Notes under the pieces: model-generated | Database searches by the model: none | The model's input: only the letters and a program-made list of their open reading frames with translations | What the model was told of the DNA's origin: nothing | From: Kiloniellaceae bacterium | Lineage (GTDB): Bacteria > Pseudomonadota > Alphaproteobacteria > Kiloniellales > Kiloniellaceae | NCBI GenBank assembly: GCA_021776195.1 | Contig: JAJFGK010000111.1 | Coordinates: 15,214 to 79,213 of the forward strand | Direction: 5' to 3' | Length of the DNA: 64,000 bases | Program-made: the position numbers and the translations under genes | In this document: positions 16,703 to 25,109 of the stretch, one piece after another | How the letters are laid out: each line of letters begins with the position of its first letter | Position numbering within the stretch: the first letter of the stretch is position 1

Positions 16703-17722
16703 ATGACGACCCAGGATTACCAGGTCTTCGAGCTGGAGAACTTCTCGCTCCAGAGAGGGATGACCCTGCCGCGCGCCAGGCTCGCCTACCAGACTTACGG
16801 CCGGCTCGCCGGCGACAAATCCAATGTCGTTTTGTATCCGACCTCCTATGGCGCCCAGCACCTCGATACTGAATGGCTGATCGGGCCGGGCCGGGTGCTC
16901 GACCCGGACGACTGGTTCATCGTCATTCCCAACATGTTCGCCAACGGCTTGTCGAGTTCGCCCTCCAACCTGACGGCGCCCTTCGGGCCGGGCCGTTTTC
17001 CAGCCTTCACCCACTGGGACAATGTCCAGGCGCAAAGACGCCTTCTGGCCGAGGTCTTCGGGGTCGAGCGGCTGGCGCTGGTTTACGGATGGTCCATGGG
17101 CGCGCAGCAGGCGCTCCATTGGGGCGCCATCTTTCCCGACCAGGTCGAGCGGATCTGCGCCGTCTGCGGCTCGGCCCGCACCTCGATCCACAACAAGGTG
17201 TTTCTCGAAGGCGTGCGCGCGGTACTGACCGGCGATCCCAATTGGCGCGGCGACCACTTTGCTGGCCATCCGGTGCAAGGTCTGCGCGGCATGGGGCGGG
17301 TCTACGCCGGCTGGGCCCTGTCCCAGGCCTTCTACCGGGAAAAGCTCCACGAGACGGTGGGCTACAGTTCGTTGGAGGATTTTTTGGTGCGGTCCTGGGA
17401 GGCCGGCTTCCTGCGCCGGGACGCCCATGACCTGCTGGCGAGCCTGGAGACGTGGCTCGCGTCGGACATTTCCGACAACGAGATTTTTCAAGGCGATCTG
17501 GCAGCCGCGCTCGGGGCCATCACGGCGCGCGCCCTGGTCATGCCTTCGCGCACGGACCTCTATTTCACACCCGAGGACAGCGAGATCGAAACCGCCCAGA
17601 TGCCCAACGCCGAGTTCCGTCCGATCGAATCGATCTGGGGCCACCGGGCCGGCAATCCGCTGCTCAATCCCGCGGACGAGGCGGTCTTGCGCCAGGCCGT
17701 CGCGGACCTGTTGGCCGATTGA
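16703..17722 (+). CDS. Alpha/beta hydrolase, MetX-like (homoserine O-acetyltransferase family)
   Basis: A 339-residue alpha/beta-hydrolase. The nucleophile elbow is YGWSMGAQQALHW (Ser within GWSMG), the acid is expected in MPSRTDLYFTPED and the His in SIWGHRAGNP. The N terminus (ARLAYQTYGRL... VVLYPTSYGAQH) and MFANGLSSSPSN are family features of MetX homologues. True MetX enzymes are about 370 residues; the shorter form and lack of met neighbours suggest a different acyl transfer or hydrolysis. ATG 16703 has GGGGGCGGG just upstream; the longer reading to 16376 overlaps ABC-F and is a shadow. Confidence 0.85.
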   Translation: MTTQDYQVFELENFSLQRGMTLPRARLAYQTYGRLAGDKSNVVLYPTSYGAQHLDTEWLIGPGRVLDPDDWFIVIPNMFANGLSSSPSNLTAPFGPGRFPAFTHWDNVQAQRRLLAEVFGVERLALVYGWSMGAQQALHWGAIFPDQVERICAVCGSARTSIHNKVFLEGVRAVLTGDPNWRGDHFAGHPVQGLRGMGRVYAGWALSQAFYREKLHETVGYSSLEDFLVRSWEAGFLRRDAHDLLASLETWLASDISDNEIFQGDLAAALGAITARALVMPSRTDLYFTPEDSEIETAQMPNAEFRPIESIWGHRAGNPLLNPADEAVLRQAVADLLAD

Positions 17723-17768
17723 TCCCTCGCATCGAACCGGAAGTCTATCCTGGCCTGTTCGGCTGCTC

Positions 17769-17796
17769 TTGACTCGCTCTTCTTCCTTCTTACATT
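17769..17796 (+). promoter_or_regulatory. Candidate sigma-70 promoter of the rrf2 gene
   Basis: TTGACT (17769-17774) and TACATT (17791-17796) are separated by 16 nt and lie 31-58 nt upstream of the rrf2 start. The -10 match is partial. The -10 abuts the left arm of the dyad described at 17795-17827. Confidence 0.35.
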
Positions 17797-17827
17797 ATAA
17801 CTACGAACATATTAGTCGGAGTTATAA
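17795..17827. promoter_or_regulatory. Dyad TTATAACT-N17-AGTTATAA over the rrf2 start region
   Basis: Perfect 8-bp inverted repeats TTATAACT (17795-17802) and AGTTATAA (17820-17827). The right arm reaches the first base of the ATG at 17827 and covers the ribosome-binding site CGGAG. AT-rich against a GC-rich background. Placement suggests an autoregulatory operator for the Rrf2 protein. Confidence 0.6.
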
Positions 17828-18375
17828 TGGCCCACTTTGGAAGCGGCACCGAATACGCCCTCCACTGCCTGCTCTACCTGGTGGGGCGGGACGCGGCGCC
17901 CGCACCCAGCACCCGCGACCTGGCCGAGTTCCAGGGGGTCTCCGTCAGCTTTGTCGCCAAGCTTTTCACCAGGCTGGAGAAGGCCGGACTGGTCAAAGCG
18001 GGTGAGGGGGTGCGCGGCGGCTTTCGCCTGGCCCGGCCGGCCGAGCGGATCACGGTGCTTCAGGTGGTGGACGCGGTGGAAGGCCGCAAGCCGCTGTTCG
18101 ACTGCAAGGAGATCCGCGCCAACTGCGTGCTCTTTCAGAAGACCACGCCGCCGGCTGCCGCGACCCGCGGCCTCTGTGGCATCCACGCGGTGATGCTGCA
18201 GGCGGAGCAGGAGATGCGCCGGGCTCTGGCCGAACACTCCCTGGCCGATATCGCCGCCGGCGTCGCCGGCAAGGTCCCGGCCCGGTTCCGCCAGGCCACC
18301 AGCGACTGGTTCACCGCCCGCGCCGGCGCCCGTTCGCCCGGGCGCCGGCCGACAGCGAAAAAGGAGGAAGCCTAG
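17827..18375 (+). CDS. Rrf2-family transcriptional regulator with three-cysteine motif
   Basis: A 182-residue Rrf2 regulator. The winged helix is residues 5-65 (TEYALHCLLYL; VSVSFVAKLFTRLEKAGLV; GVRGGFRLARP). Three cysteines in the effector region, FDCKEIRANCVLF and RGLCGIHAV, have the arrangement used by IscR/NsrR/RsrR-type proteins to bind an iron-sulfur cluster; cluster binding here is inference. The C-terminal 15 residues are basic. It lies immediately before an NDH-2-like flavoprotein gene with no gap, which is probably its target. A strong dyad overlaps its own start. Confidence 0.88.
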   Translation: MAHFGSGTEYALHCLLYLVGRDAAPAPSTRDLAEFQGVSVSFVAKLFTRLEKAGLVKAGEGVRGGFRLARPAERITVLQVVDAVEGRKPLFDCKEIRANCVLFQKTTPPAAATRGLCGIHAVMLQAEQEMRRALAEHSLADIAAGVAGKVPARFRQATSDWFTARAGARSPGRRPTAKKEEA

Positions 18376-19566
18376 ATGTCCGGTCTGTTGATTCTGGGGG
18401 GTGGTTTCGCGGGTCTCTGGGCGGCGCTGGTCGCCCGGCGCCAGGCGGTCGATCAGGGCCGCGACCTAGCCATCACCCTGGTATCCAGGGACGCATTTCT
18501 GACCCTGCGGCCGCGGCTCCACGAGCCCGATCCGGAAAGCTTCAGGGTGCCCCTGCGGCCGATTCTCGAGCCCGTCGATGTCGCCTTCGTCGAGGACGAG
18601 GTCACGGACTTGGACACGGCCGGCCGTCGGGTGACACTGGCTACTGGCGACCCCCTGGCCTACGACCGCCTGGTGCTGGCCACCGGCAGCCTGCTCGCGC
18701 CCCTGCCGGTGCCGGGCGCGCGAGACGCCTTCGATATCGACAGTTGGGCGGCGGCCATGAAGGTCGACCGCCACCTGAGGGCGGTCATGCCGGACCTGGA
18801 AAGCCCGGTTGTCGCCATCGTCGGCGCCGGCTTCACCGGCATCGAGATGGCCATGGAAATGTGTGGCCGGATCGAGGCGGTAAGCGACCGGGCAACGGCG
18901 GAGGCCGCCCGTATCGTGCTGCTGGACCGCGCCGAGGTGGTCGGGCCGGAGCTCGGCGCCAATCCCCGGCCGGTGATCGAGGCGGCCCTGGAAAGCGCCA
19001 GGGTCGAGGTCAGGTTGGGGGTCGAGGTCGAGGCCATCGACAAGGCCGGGCTGACCCTGGCCGGCGGCGAGCGCATCCCAGCCGACATGGTCATCGTCTC
19101 CAGCGGCATGATGGCCAGCCCCCTGACCCAACGGATTGCCGCGGCGCGCGACGAGTCCGGCCGCCTCATGGTGACACCCGATCTTCGGGTGGAGGGCTTC
19201 CCCGATGTGTTCGCCACCGGCGATGTCGCCCATGCGGCGGTCGACGATGCCGGCCATGTGGCCATGATGTCCTGCCAGCATGCCCTGACCATGGGCCGCT
19301 TCGCCGGTTACAACGCCGCCTGCGATCTCCTGGGTCTCGACACCACGCCCTACCGCCAGGAGCGCTATGTGAACTGTCTCGATCTGGGCAGCGCCGGGGC
19401 CGTCGCCACCAGCGGCTGGGAGCGGGTGGTGGAAAAGACCGGCGCCGAGGCCAAGAAGATCAAGCAGACCATCAATGGCGAGATCATCTACCCGCCCAGC
19501 GGCAGCCGCGATGAGATCCTGGCCGCGTCGACCCTGGTGCCGGCGCATCACTCGCAAGAGCGTTGA
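18376..19566 (+). CDS. NAD(P)/FAD-dependent oxidoreductase, type II NADH dehydrogenase-like
   Basis: A 396-residue flavoprotein. FAD-binding GGGFAGLWAAL lies at residues 7-17, the NAD(P)H-binding fold AIVGAGFTGIEMA at about 151-163, and the second FAD motif FPDVFATGDVAHA near 275. This is the two-dinucleotide-binding fold of NDH-2, sulfide:quinone reductases and related enzymes; the redox cysteines of SQR are not seen. Translation starts one base after the rrf2 stop, with GGAGGAAGCC as ribosome-binding site, so an Rrf2-regulated unit is likely. Confidence 0.85.
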   Translation: MSGLLILGGGFAGLWAALVARRQAVDQGRDLAITLVSRDAFLTLRPRLHEPDPESFRVPLRPILEPVDVAFVEDEVTDLDTAGRRVTLATGDPLAYDRLVLATGSLLAPLPVPGARDAFDIDSWAAAMKVDRHLRAVMPDLESPVVAIVGAGFTGIEMAMEMCGRIEAVSDRATAEAARIVLLDRAEVVGPELGANPRPVIEAALESARVEVRLGVEVEAIDKAGLTLAGGERIPADMVIVSSGMMASPLTQRIAAARDESGRLMVTPDLRVEGFPDVFATGDVAHAAVDDAGHVAMMSCQHALTMGRFAGYNAACDLLGLDTTPYRQERYVNCLDLGSAGAVATSGWERVVEKTGAEAKKIKQTINGEIIYPPSGSRDEILAASTLVPAHHSQER

Positions 19567-19651
19567 GGCTCGGGTCCCCGAGCGACTCTTATGGGCCCCC
19601 TTGGTTCATCTGCGATATGGATTGTCCCCTACGTAGCTGCTATCCAGGGTC

Positions 19652-20041
19652 ATGGTCGCAAAGCCGATAATTCCCCAGGACATGGGCTCCTACTATGACG
19701 ACTGGCGCATGTCGCCGGGGCTGGCGTGTCACGGGTTCGTTTTCTTCACCGGTTTGACTGGCGTCGCGCCGAACGGTGATCTTTCAAGCGATCCCGAGCA
19801 GCAGATCCGGCAGGCTTTCTCCCAGGTCGTCAGCGTGCTGGAGGCCGGCGGTCTGGACTTCGGTCACGTGGTCGAGATGACCACCTACCATATCGGCCTC
19901 AGGGATCATCTCGATCTCTTCAAGTCCATACGCGCGGAGTATGTAAGGAAGCCCTATCCAGCCTGGACGGCGATTGAAGTCGCCGGGTTCGTGTCGGAGG
20001 GCACCATCGTCGAAATCCGGGTCATCGCGCGAAGGGACTAG
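19652..20041 (+). CDS. RidA-family protein
   Basis: A 129-residue single-domain RidA/YjgF homologue. RidA proteins hydrolyse reactive enamines/imines to ketoacids and form trimers. The family core is present (FFTGLTGV, QIRQAFSQVVSVLEAGGLDF, VEMTTYHIG, YPAWTAIEV), ending in VEIRVIARR. The Arg that binds substrate carboxylate in true RidA (in the xxPARxxxxV segment) is replaced in PYPAWTAIEV, so it may belong to a non-deaminating subgroup. It precedes the PhyH gene by 17 bp, probably one transcript. Confidence 0.85.
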   Translation: MVAKPIIPQDMGSYYDDWRMSPGLACHGFVFFTGLTGVAPNGDLSSDPEQQIRQAFSQVVSVLEAGGLDFGHVVEMTTYHIGLRDHLDLFKSIRAEYVRKPYPAWTAIEVAGFVSEGTIVEIRVIARRD

Positions 20042-20058
20042 GACCGGCGGGGAGCAAG

Positions 20059-20871
20059 ATGAACAGACATCCTCTTCAGGAAATCGACGCGGACGATTGC
20101 GACGCCTACGAGCGCGACGGCGTCGTCTGCCTGCGCGGTCGGTTCGACCGGGACTGGATCGCCTTCATGCAGGAATGGGTCGAGCGGGCCATGGCGGCGC
20201 CGGGACCCTCTGGCGAGGTCTATGGCACGAACGAGAGCGGCGGCCGGTTCTTCGGCGACCTCGACATCGCGCGGCGGCACGAGGGATTTCGCAAGTTTGT
20301 CCAGGACTCCCCCGCGGCCGAGATCGCCGGACGGATCATGCGCTCGGCCAAGGTCAATTTCTTCTACGACCAACTGCTGGTGAAGGAGCCCGGCACCGGC
20401 GAGCGCACGCCCTGGCACCAGGACCAGCCCTACTGGGCGGTCTCCGGCAAACAGATCTGCTCGATCTGGCTGCCCTTCGATCCAATACCCGAAGAGACCT
20501 GCGTCGAGTACCTCGCCGGGTCCCACAACTGGCCCGAGTTCAGCCCCTACCACTTTAACGACGGCTCGCCCTATGAAGGCACCGGCCTGCCCGCGCTGCC
20601 CGATATCGAGGCGGAGCGCGACCGCCACCGCATCTTGCGCTTTGCCCTGGAGCCCGGTGATTGTCTCGTGTTCCAGGCCATGATCGTCCACGGTGCCCCG
20701 GGCAACCGCCAGGCCCAGCGGCGGCGCGCCCTGGCGACGCGCTGGACCGGCGACGACGCGCGCTACTGCATCCGCCCCGGCGAGATGGCCATCCCGACCC
20801 GGGACCCGGGCCTCGAACACGGCGACCTCATGGACTGCGCCGATTTCCCGGTTGTCTGGAGCGCCGCCTAG
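20059..20871 (+). CDS. Phytanoyl-CoA dioxygenase (PhyH)-family Fe(II)/2OG oxygenase
   Basis: A 270-residue PhyH-like enzyme. Iron ligands are HxD in TPWHQDQPYWAV and the distal His in MIVHGAPGN; the 2OG-binding Arg is expected in RRRALATRW. The strand CVEYLAGSHNW and the PGD turn (LEPGDCLVFQ) are family hallmarks. Bacterial members hydroxylate small molecules such as ectoine or phosphonates; the substrate cannot be read from sequence. GGGGAGCAAG precedes ATG 20059. Cotranscribed with RidA, which could process an unstable product. Confidence 0.85.
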   Translation: MNRHPLQEIDADDCDAYERDGVVCLRGRFDRDWIAFMQEWVERAMAAPGPSGEVYGTNESGGRFFGDLDIARRHEGFRKFVQDSPAAEIAGRIMRSAKVNFFYDQLLVKEPGTGERTPWHQDQPYWAVSGKQICSIWLPFDPIPEETCVEYLAGSHNWPEFSPYHFNDGSPYEGTGLPALPDIEAERDRHRILRFALEPGDCLVFQAMIVHGAPGNRQAQRRRALATRWTGDDARYCIRPGEMAIPTRDPGLEHGDLMDCADFPVVWSAA

Positions 20872-20927
20872 CGACCGGACCCTTGGCGATGTTTGGCCGA
20901 CAAGCAGCATGACGCGCCGCCGACGCG

Positions 20928-21091
20928 GGTCATTCCGGAACCCGCTTCGGCCCAAATCTTCGATTTGGCAGGCGAAGCGAGCTATCCGGAATCTCGGGCG
21001 GACGCCTGACCTCAATCCCACCGAGATCCCGGCTCGCTGACTTTCCTTTCCACATCGTCGGTCTGGAGGAAAGTCGCGTCCGGGATGACCG
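20928..21091 (-). repeat. Dispersed 162-bp palindromic repeat, copy A
   Basis: Reverse-oriented copy of the element also found at 33430-33591 and 56920-57080. Its ends are inverted repeats (GTCATCCCGGA / TCCGGAATGAC), and internal stems include ACTTTCC/GGAAAGT and CCAAATC/GATTTGG. It lies between the convergent PhyH and DUF427 genes. No ORF in it is credible. Confidence 0.85.
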
Positions 21092-21129
21092 GCTCTTGCG
21101 GTCGGTCCGACCTCGGCAGGTCGCTTGCC

Positions 21130-21777
21130 TTAGCCGTAGGGGTGCGCGTCGCCGTCGGCCTTCTGGGTCGTGGCCGCCAGAACCCGGTGGCGGATCCGTT
21201 CCTGCCATTCGTGCCCCTCGCCGTCCTGCCACCAGACCAGGACGCCGCTGTAGGGTGGGAACTCGTAGGGCTTGATGCCCCTGTTGCGGGTCGGATGCCA
21301 TTCCGCCGCCAGGTCCGGGAACAGGCGCTTGAACTGGTTGGTCGTGTCGATGCGGCCGGGGATTTCGCGCGGGCCGGAGACCTCGATGCCGTCCTCGTAC
21401 CAGGCGTCCATCTTGCCCCAGTAGAAGCCGAGGAACCCTTCAAGCTGCGCCAGTTCGGCGTGCGGCGTGAGATAGGTCCAGATCGCATTCTCGGCGACGG
21501 CCTCGCCGGCGCGGACCGTCCAATAGCTGGCGTGGCCCTTGTAGGGGCAGTAGGTGTCGCGCTCCGTCGCCGCCAGATAGCTCATGTCCACGTCGCCGCG
21601 CGGCAGATAGTACATGGGGGCGTGGCCAAGCTCGTACATGACCATGGCGCCGGTCGTTTCGGCAATCGCGGCACCGCCGAACTCGACCCGGACCGTGGCC
21701 GGCAGGGGGTCGAAGCCGACCTCGTAGTTCGGATTGAGTTTCCAGCCGTTCGGATCGTCGGGCTTCGTCTCTGTCAT
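21130..21777 (-). CDS. DUF427 domain protein
   Basis: A 215-residue protein with a DUF427 fold: VRVEFGGAAIAET early, MYYLPRGDVDMSYLAATERD, then TYCPYKGHASYWTVRAGE, the family signature. DUF427 proteins are small beta-rich domains of unknown function. A C-terminal extension (about 130-215) with WYEDGIEV and LVWWQDGEGHEWQERIRHR is longer than the core domain. It follows the M24 gene by 39 bp on the same strand, so they probably share a transcript. Confidence 0.85.
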   Translation of the reverse strand: MTETKPDDPNGWKLNPNYEVGFDPLPATVRVEFGGAAIAETTGAMVMYELGHAPMYYLPRGDVDMSYLAATERDTYCPYKGHASYWTVRAGEAVAENAIWTYLTPHAELAQLEGFLGFYWGKMDAWYEDGIEVSGPREIPGRIDTTNQFKRLFPDLAAEWHPTRNRGIKPYEFPPYSGVLVWWQDGEGHEWQERIRHRVLAATTQKADGDAHPYG

Positions 21778-21816
21778 ACCGTTCTCCCTTTCCCATTCTG
21801 GCCGACGGGCTTCGCG

Positions 21817-22968
21817 CTAGTTCACCACAAGCGCCTCGGGCACATGGTTGACCCGCTCGGGCGCGCCCTCGGTGACGATGGCGGTCTCGCCCAGGGACAT
21901 GGTGAGGCCGGAGGTGTCGTCGAGCAGGATCATGTGCATGAAGAAGACCATGCCGGCCTCGATGACTTGAGGGTTGCCGCGGTAGATCATCGGCCAGTCC
22001 ATCCAGGTCGGCGGGTAGCTGATCCCCATGGTGTAGCCGCAGGCCTTCAGGGCGGCATGGCCGTAGCCGCCCTCGGTCAGGCCCTCGACGTGGGCCTCGT
22101 AGAGCTCGCCCACGGTCCGGCCGGGCCGAAGCGTCTCGCGACAGCGGGCCAGCGCTCCCTGGCAGGCGGCGAACATAGCCTGGTGGCGCGGGTCCGGCGT
22201 GCCGGTCAGCGCCACCGACATGGCCGCGGTGTGATAGTGCCGATAGGCGGCGGCGAACTCGTGCTGCACCTGGTCCTGCGGCCCGACGGTCTCCTTGCCG
22301 GTGTGATAGCGCACCATCAGCGCGTTCTCGCCGGCGCCCATGGGCCAGCGGCTCGCCGTCGGGTCGCCGTCGCCGGCCATGATCGCCTGCATCATTTCGC
22401 CGTAGACCTCGCCCAGGAAGACGCCGGGACAGGAACGCGTGTTGGCGATGGCCCAGGCCTGGTCGCAGAGCTCGCCGGCCTTGCGTACATAGGCCAGCTC
22501 GGCCGGCGACTTGACCAGGCGGACCAGGCGCACGATGTCGGAGCCGTCGCTCAGCTCGCAGAAGCCCTCCAGCGCGGCGTCGACCATCTTGCCGCGCTGC
22601 GCGGTCAGGCCGTAGGCGTGGTACTCGACCCCCAGGCGCTTGCCGCCCAGGCCCAGGCTGTCCAGCATGTCGCGCAGATCGTGCCCCGGCCTGGCGTCCT
22701 CGCCGTCGACCCAGATGCGGATGTCCTCCAGAATCGAGGTCATGGCCGACTGCAGCCGGTCGGCCGAGCGGGTGAGCAGCGCCAGACGCCCCTCGGCGGT
22801 CAGGACCATGCCCTGGAACATGGTGTAGCCGCTGGTGTCGTACCCGGTCAGATAGTACATCGTCTCCTGCTTGAAGATCACCAGCCCGTCCAGCCCGGCC
22901 TCCCCCAGGGCGGCGCAGGCCTTGGCGATGCGGGCGTGGTACTCGGCTTTGGGAAAGTGCAGGGTCAT
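21817..22968 (-). CDS. M24-family creatinase/ectoine hydrolase (DoeA)-like protein
   Basis: A 383-residue 'pita-bread' protein with an N-terminal creatinase domain (1-140, including ETMYYLTGYDTSGY) and an M24 domain (150-383). The Asp metal ligands of prolidases are absent: the expected D-x10-D strand reads VQHEFAAAYRHYHTAAMSVA. That, and the tail TMGISYPPTWMDWPM then FFMHMILLDDTSGLTMSLGE, place it with metal-independent hydrolases such as creatinase and DoeA rather than Xaa-Pro peptidases. GGAGGCACTTC precedes ATG 22968, chosen over a 16-residue-longer start. Confidence 0.82.
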   Translation of the reverse strand: MTLHFPKAEYHARIAKACAALGEAGLDGLVIFKQETMYYLTGYDTSGYTMFQGMVLTAEGRLALLTRSADRLQSAMTSILEDIRIWVDGEDARPGHDLRDMLDSLGLGGKRLGVEYHAYGLTAQRGKMVDAALEGFCELSDGSDIVRLVRLVKSPAELAYVRKAGELCDQAWAIANTRSCPGVFLGEVYGEMMQAIMAGDGDPTASRWPMGAGENALMVRYHTGKETVGPQDQVQHEFAAAYRHYHTAAMSVALTGTPDPRHQAMFAACQGALARCRETLRPGRTVGELYEAHVEGLTEGGYGHAALKACGYTMGISYPPTWMDWPMIYRGNPQVIEAGMVFFMHMILLDDTSGLTMSLGETAIVTEGAPERVNHVPEALVVN

Positions 22969-23125
22969 GAAGTGCCTCCGGCCAGGACGGGTGTGGTGGC
23001 CCTGACGGTAGAACAATTTTCGGTCTTGCGGAAGGAGTTGAAAAGACTCGCCCGGACGCCCGACCGGTTCGGTCGATTGGCGGCTTCTCCGACTTGAACC
23101 AGAGCGCGGTGGTGGGCGTGAAGCG

Positions 23126-23215
23126 CACGATCACGCCGAAGTGCACCGGGTCGATCCCCATCTCGCGCGACAGGGGCAGCAGCATCGGCACGACGACGAT
23201 GATCGACGCCTTCAG
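23126..23215 (-). pseudogene. Remnant of a TRAP transporter large permease (DctM)
   Basis: Thirty codons in a minus-strand frame read KASIIVVVPMLLPLSREMG and then IDPVHFGVIV, the DctM signature that precedes the last helices. Homology begins at the phosphodiesterase stop codon (overlapping its last bases) and ends after GVIV; the following residues are unrelated. It is a truncated leftover marking one border of the lacI-ABC-phosphodiesterase cassette. Confidence 0.7.
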
Positions 23216-24030
23216 TCGATGAGCGAGCCGTCGGGATTGAAGAAGGGATGGGGACCGTCGAAGCTGCCGATGTAGGTGATGTCGGCCACCAGACGCCGGT
23301 CTTTCGTTAGGTGCACGAGGCGGCAGGCCGGCGGCTCCTGAACGAACGCCGGCGGACCGGACGGATCGAGGTCCAGGGCGACCGCGTGCGACGGGCTTGG
23401 TCCGATGCAGGCGAGGGTGCCGTGCCAAAGTGTCTGGGCCGGCCGGTGAACGTGCCCGCAAAGCATCATCTGCACCTGTGGGTGCTGTTCGATCAAGGCG
23501 CCGAGCGCAGCGCCGTTTCGGCAGTTCTGCCGATCCATATGCGCCACGCCGGTCAAGAAAGGCGGGTGATGCATGTGGATCAGCGTGGGCCTTTCCCGAT
23601 CTTGCGCGAGTGTCCGGCCAAGCCAGGACAGACGGTCAGCGCACATTTCGCCGTGAGGGTTTCCTGGTACGGTGGTATCGAGCCCGATCAGGCGAATGGG
23701 ATAGTCCTCGATCGCGTAGTGTAGGAATCCTTCCGGTGGCAGGTAATCGTGGTCCCGGAAGGCGGCCCGCATGGCGTCCCGATTGTCATGATTTCCGGGC
23801 ACCAGATAATAGGGCATGGCCAGACGCTCCAACGCCGGGCGCGCGACTTCGTATTCTCCCGGATCGCCGAAGTCCACCAGATCGCCGCTCACGACCACGA
23901 CATCCAGGGCTGGTTTCAAGGTGTTCAAATGGGCGACGCAGTCCTTCAGGCGCGCCAGGGTATCGACCCGGCCATAGGCGATCTTGCCCCCTGCCTTGAT
24001 ATGCGTATCGGTGATCTGCGCGATTATCAT
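23212..24030 (-). CDS. Calcineurin-type phosphodiesterase, GpdQ/CpdA-like
   Basis: A 272-residue binuclear metallophosphoesterase. Metal ligands: DTH at residues 8-10, GDLVD near 50, GNHDNR near 80, HMHHPPF and GHVHRPAQ in the second half. The length and motifs fit GpdQ-type glycerophosphodiesterases and cyclic-nucleotide phosphodiesterases. It is the last gene of the cassette, 32 bp after the ATPase, so its substrate is likely what the importer brings in. No signal peptide, so it acts in the cytoplasm. The sequence beyond its stop is a DctM remnant. Confidence 0.88.
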   Translation of the reverse strand: MIIAQITDTHIKAGGKIAYGRVDTLARLKDCVAHLNTLKPALDVVVVSGDLVDFGDPGEYEVARPALERLAMPYYLVPGNHDNRDAMRAAFRDHDYLPPEGFLHYAIEDYPIRLIGLDTTVPGNPHGEMCADRLSWLGRTLAQDRERPTLIHMHHPPFLTGVAHMDRQNCRNGAALGALIEQHPQVQMMLCGHVHRPAQTLWHGTLACIGPSPSHAVALDLDPSGPPAFVQEPPACRLVHLTKDRRLVADITYIGSFDGPHPFFNPDGSLID

Positions 24031-24062
24031 CGTGGAGTCGATCTCCCGGTCTTTACCGTCCG

Positions 24063-25109
24063 TCAGCCGAACTCGAAAACTCGGCTTGGATTGATTTTCA
24101 GCCCTATCTCGCCGCCAGCCTTGAAGTCGACCCGATCATCTGTTTCGACGACAACGGGTGCGTGGCCGATGCCATCGATGATGATCTTCGTGCGGTTTCC
24201 CAGGAAGTAGACGCTGGAGATATGGCCGCGAAGATCGGCCTCGGCGAGCGGCACGACTTCGGCGTCCTCGGGCCGGAACATCACTTCCAGCGCCGCCGCA
24301 TCCGGCCCCATCCAAGGCAGGCTGCCGCCGCGCACGGTCAGCTTTTGGTTTGCCACCGACCCCAAGACCTTGTTGGTGGTCCCGATGAAATCGGCCACGA
24401 AAGCGTTGGCCGGTTTGTAGTAAATGTCCTTTGGGCTGCCGATCTGCGCCACCACGCCCTGGTTCATGACGACGATGCGGTCGCCGATCGCCATGGCTTC
24501 GCCTTGATCGTGAGTGACGTAGACGGCGGTCACGCCGAGGCTGCGCAAGAGGCCATTGATTTCGATGCGGAGTCTTTCGCGCAGGAGGGCATCGAGCGCG
24601 GTGAGGGGCTCGTCCAGCAGCAATACGCGCGGCCGCACGGCAATCGCCCGGGCAAGCGCGACCCTTTGACGTTGCCCACCCGAGAGCTGGTCGATGCGCC
24701 GGTGGGCCAAGTCGACGATATGCATCATGGCGAGCATTTCATCGACCCGGGTCTGCTTTTCGACCTTTGGGATGTTCCGGACGGTCAAGCCATAGGCGAT
24801 GTTCTCCGCCACGGTCATGTTCGGAAAGAGCGCGTAGGACTGAAAGACCATGCCCACGTTGCGCGATTCAATGGGCAGGTGGGTGACATCGTCCGCGCCG
24901 AACAGCACCCGTCCGCCAGGGTCGGGTGCTTCCAGGCCGGCGACAATGCGCAAGGTGGTGGTTTTGCCGCAGCCCGACGGCCCCAGCAGGACCACCGTTT
25001 CACCCCCCAGCACCTCCAGGTCGATGGGGTTCAGTGCCCGCGTGCCATCGGGAAAGGTCTTGGCGCAGGCTTCGAGACGAATACTGGTCGACTGCATTTG
25101 GTCCGTCAT
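24063..25109 (-). CDS. ABC importer ATPase (Fe3+/spermidine/phosphonate class)
   Basis: A 348-residue ATPase: Walker A LLGPSGCGKTTTLR, Q loop MVFQSYALFP, signature [14 protein letters not shown], Walker B VLLLDEPLTALDALLRE, switch His in YVTHDQGEA, plus a TOBE domain at about 275-345. It overlaps the permease gene by 4 bp. Members of this class energise importers of spermidine/putrescine, Fe3+, 2-aminoethylphosphonate and phosphodiesters. Context (phosphodiesterase gene next) favours a phosphorus compound. Confidence 0.92.
   Translation of the reverse strand: MTDQMQSTSIRLEACAKTFPDGTRALNPIDLEVLGGETVVLLGPSGCGKTTTLRIVAGLEAPDPGGRVLFGADDVTHLPIESRNVGMVFQSYALFPNMTVAENIAYGLTVRNIPKVEKQTRVDEMLAMMHIVDLAHRRIDQLSGGQRQRVALARAIAVRPRVLLLDEPLTALDALLRERLRIEINGLLRSLGVTAVYVTHDQGEAMAIGDRIVVMNQGVVAQIGSPKDIYYKPANAFVADFIGTTNKVLGSVANQKLTVRGGSLPWMGPDAAALEVMFRPEDAEVVPLAEADLRGHISSVYFLGNRTKIIIDGIGHAPVVVETDDRVDFKAGGEIGLKINPSRVFEFG

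Noticed and set aside
21085..23097. 670-residue plus-strand ORF over DUF427 and M24 genes
   Set aside because: Opposite strand holds two genes with clear family motifs and ribosome-binding sites.
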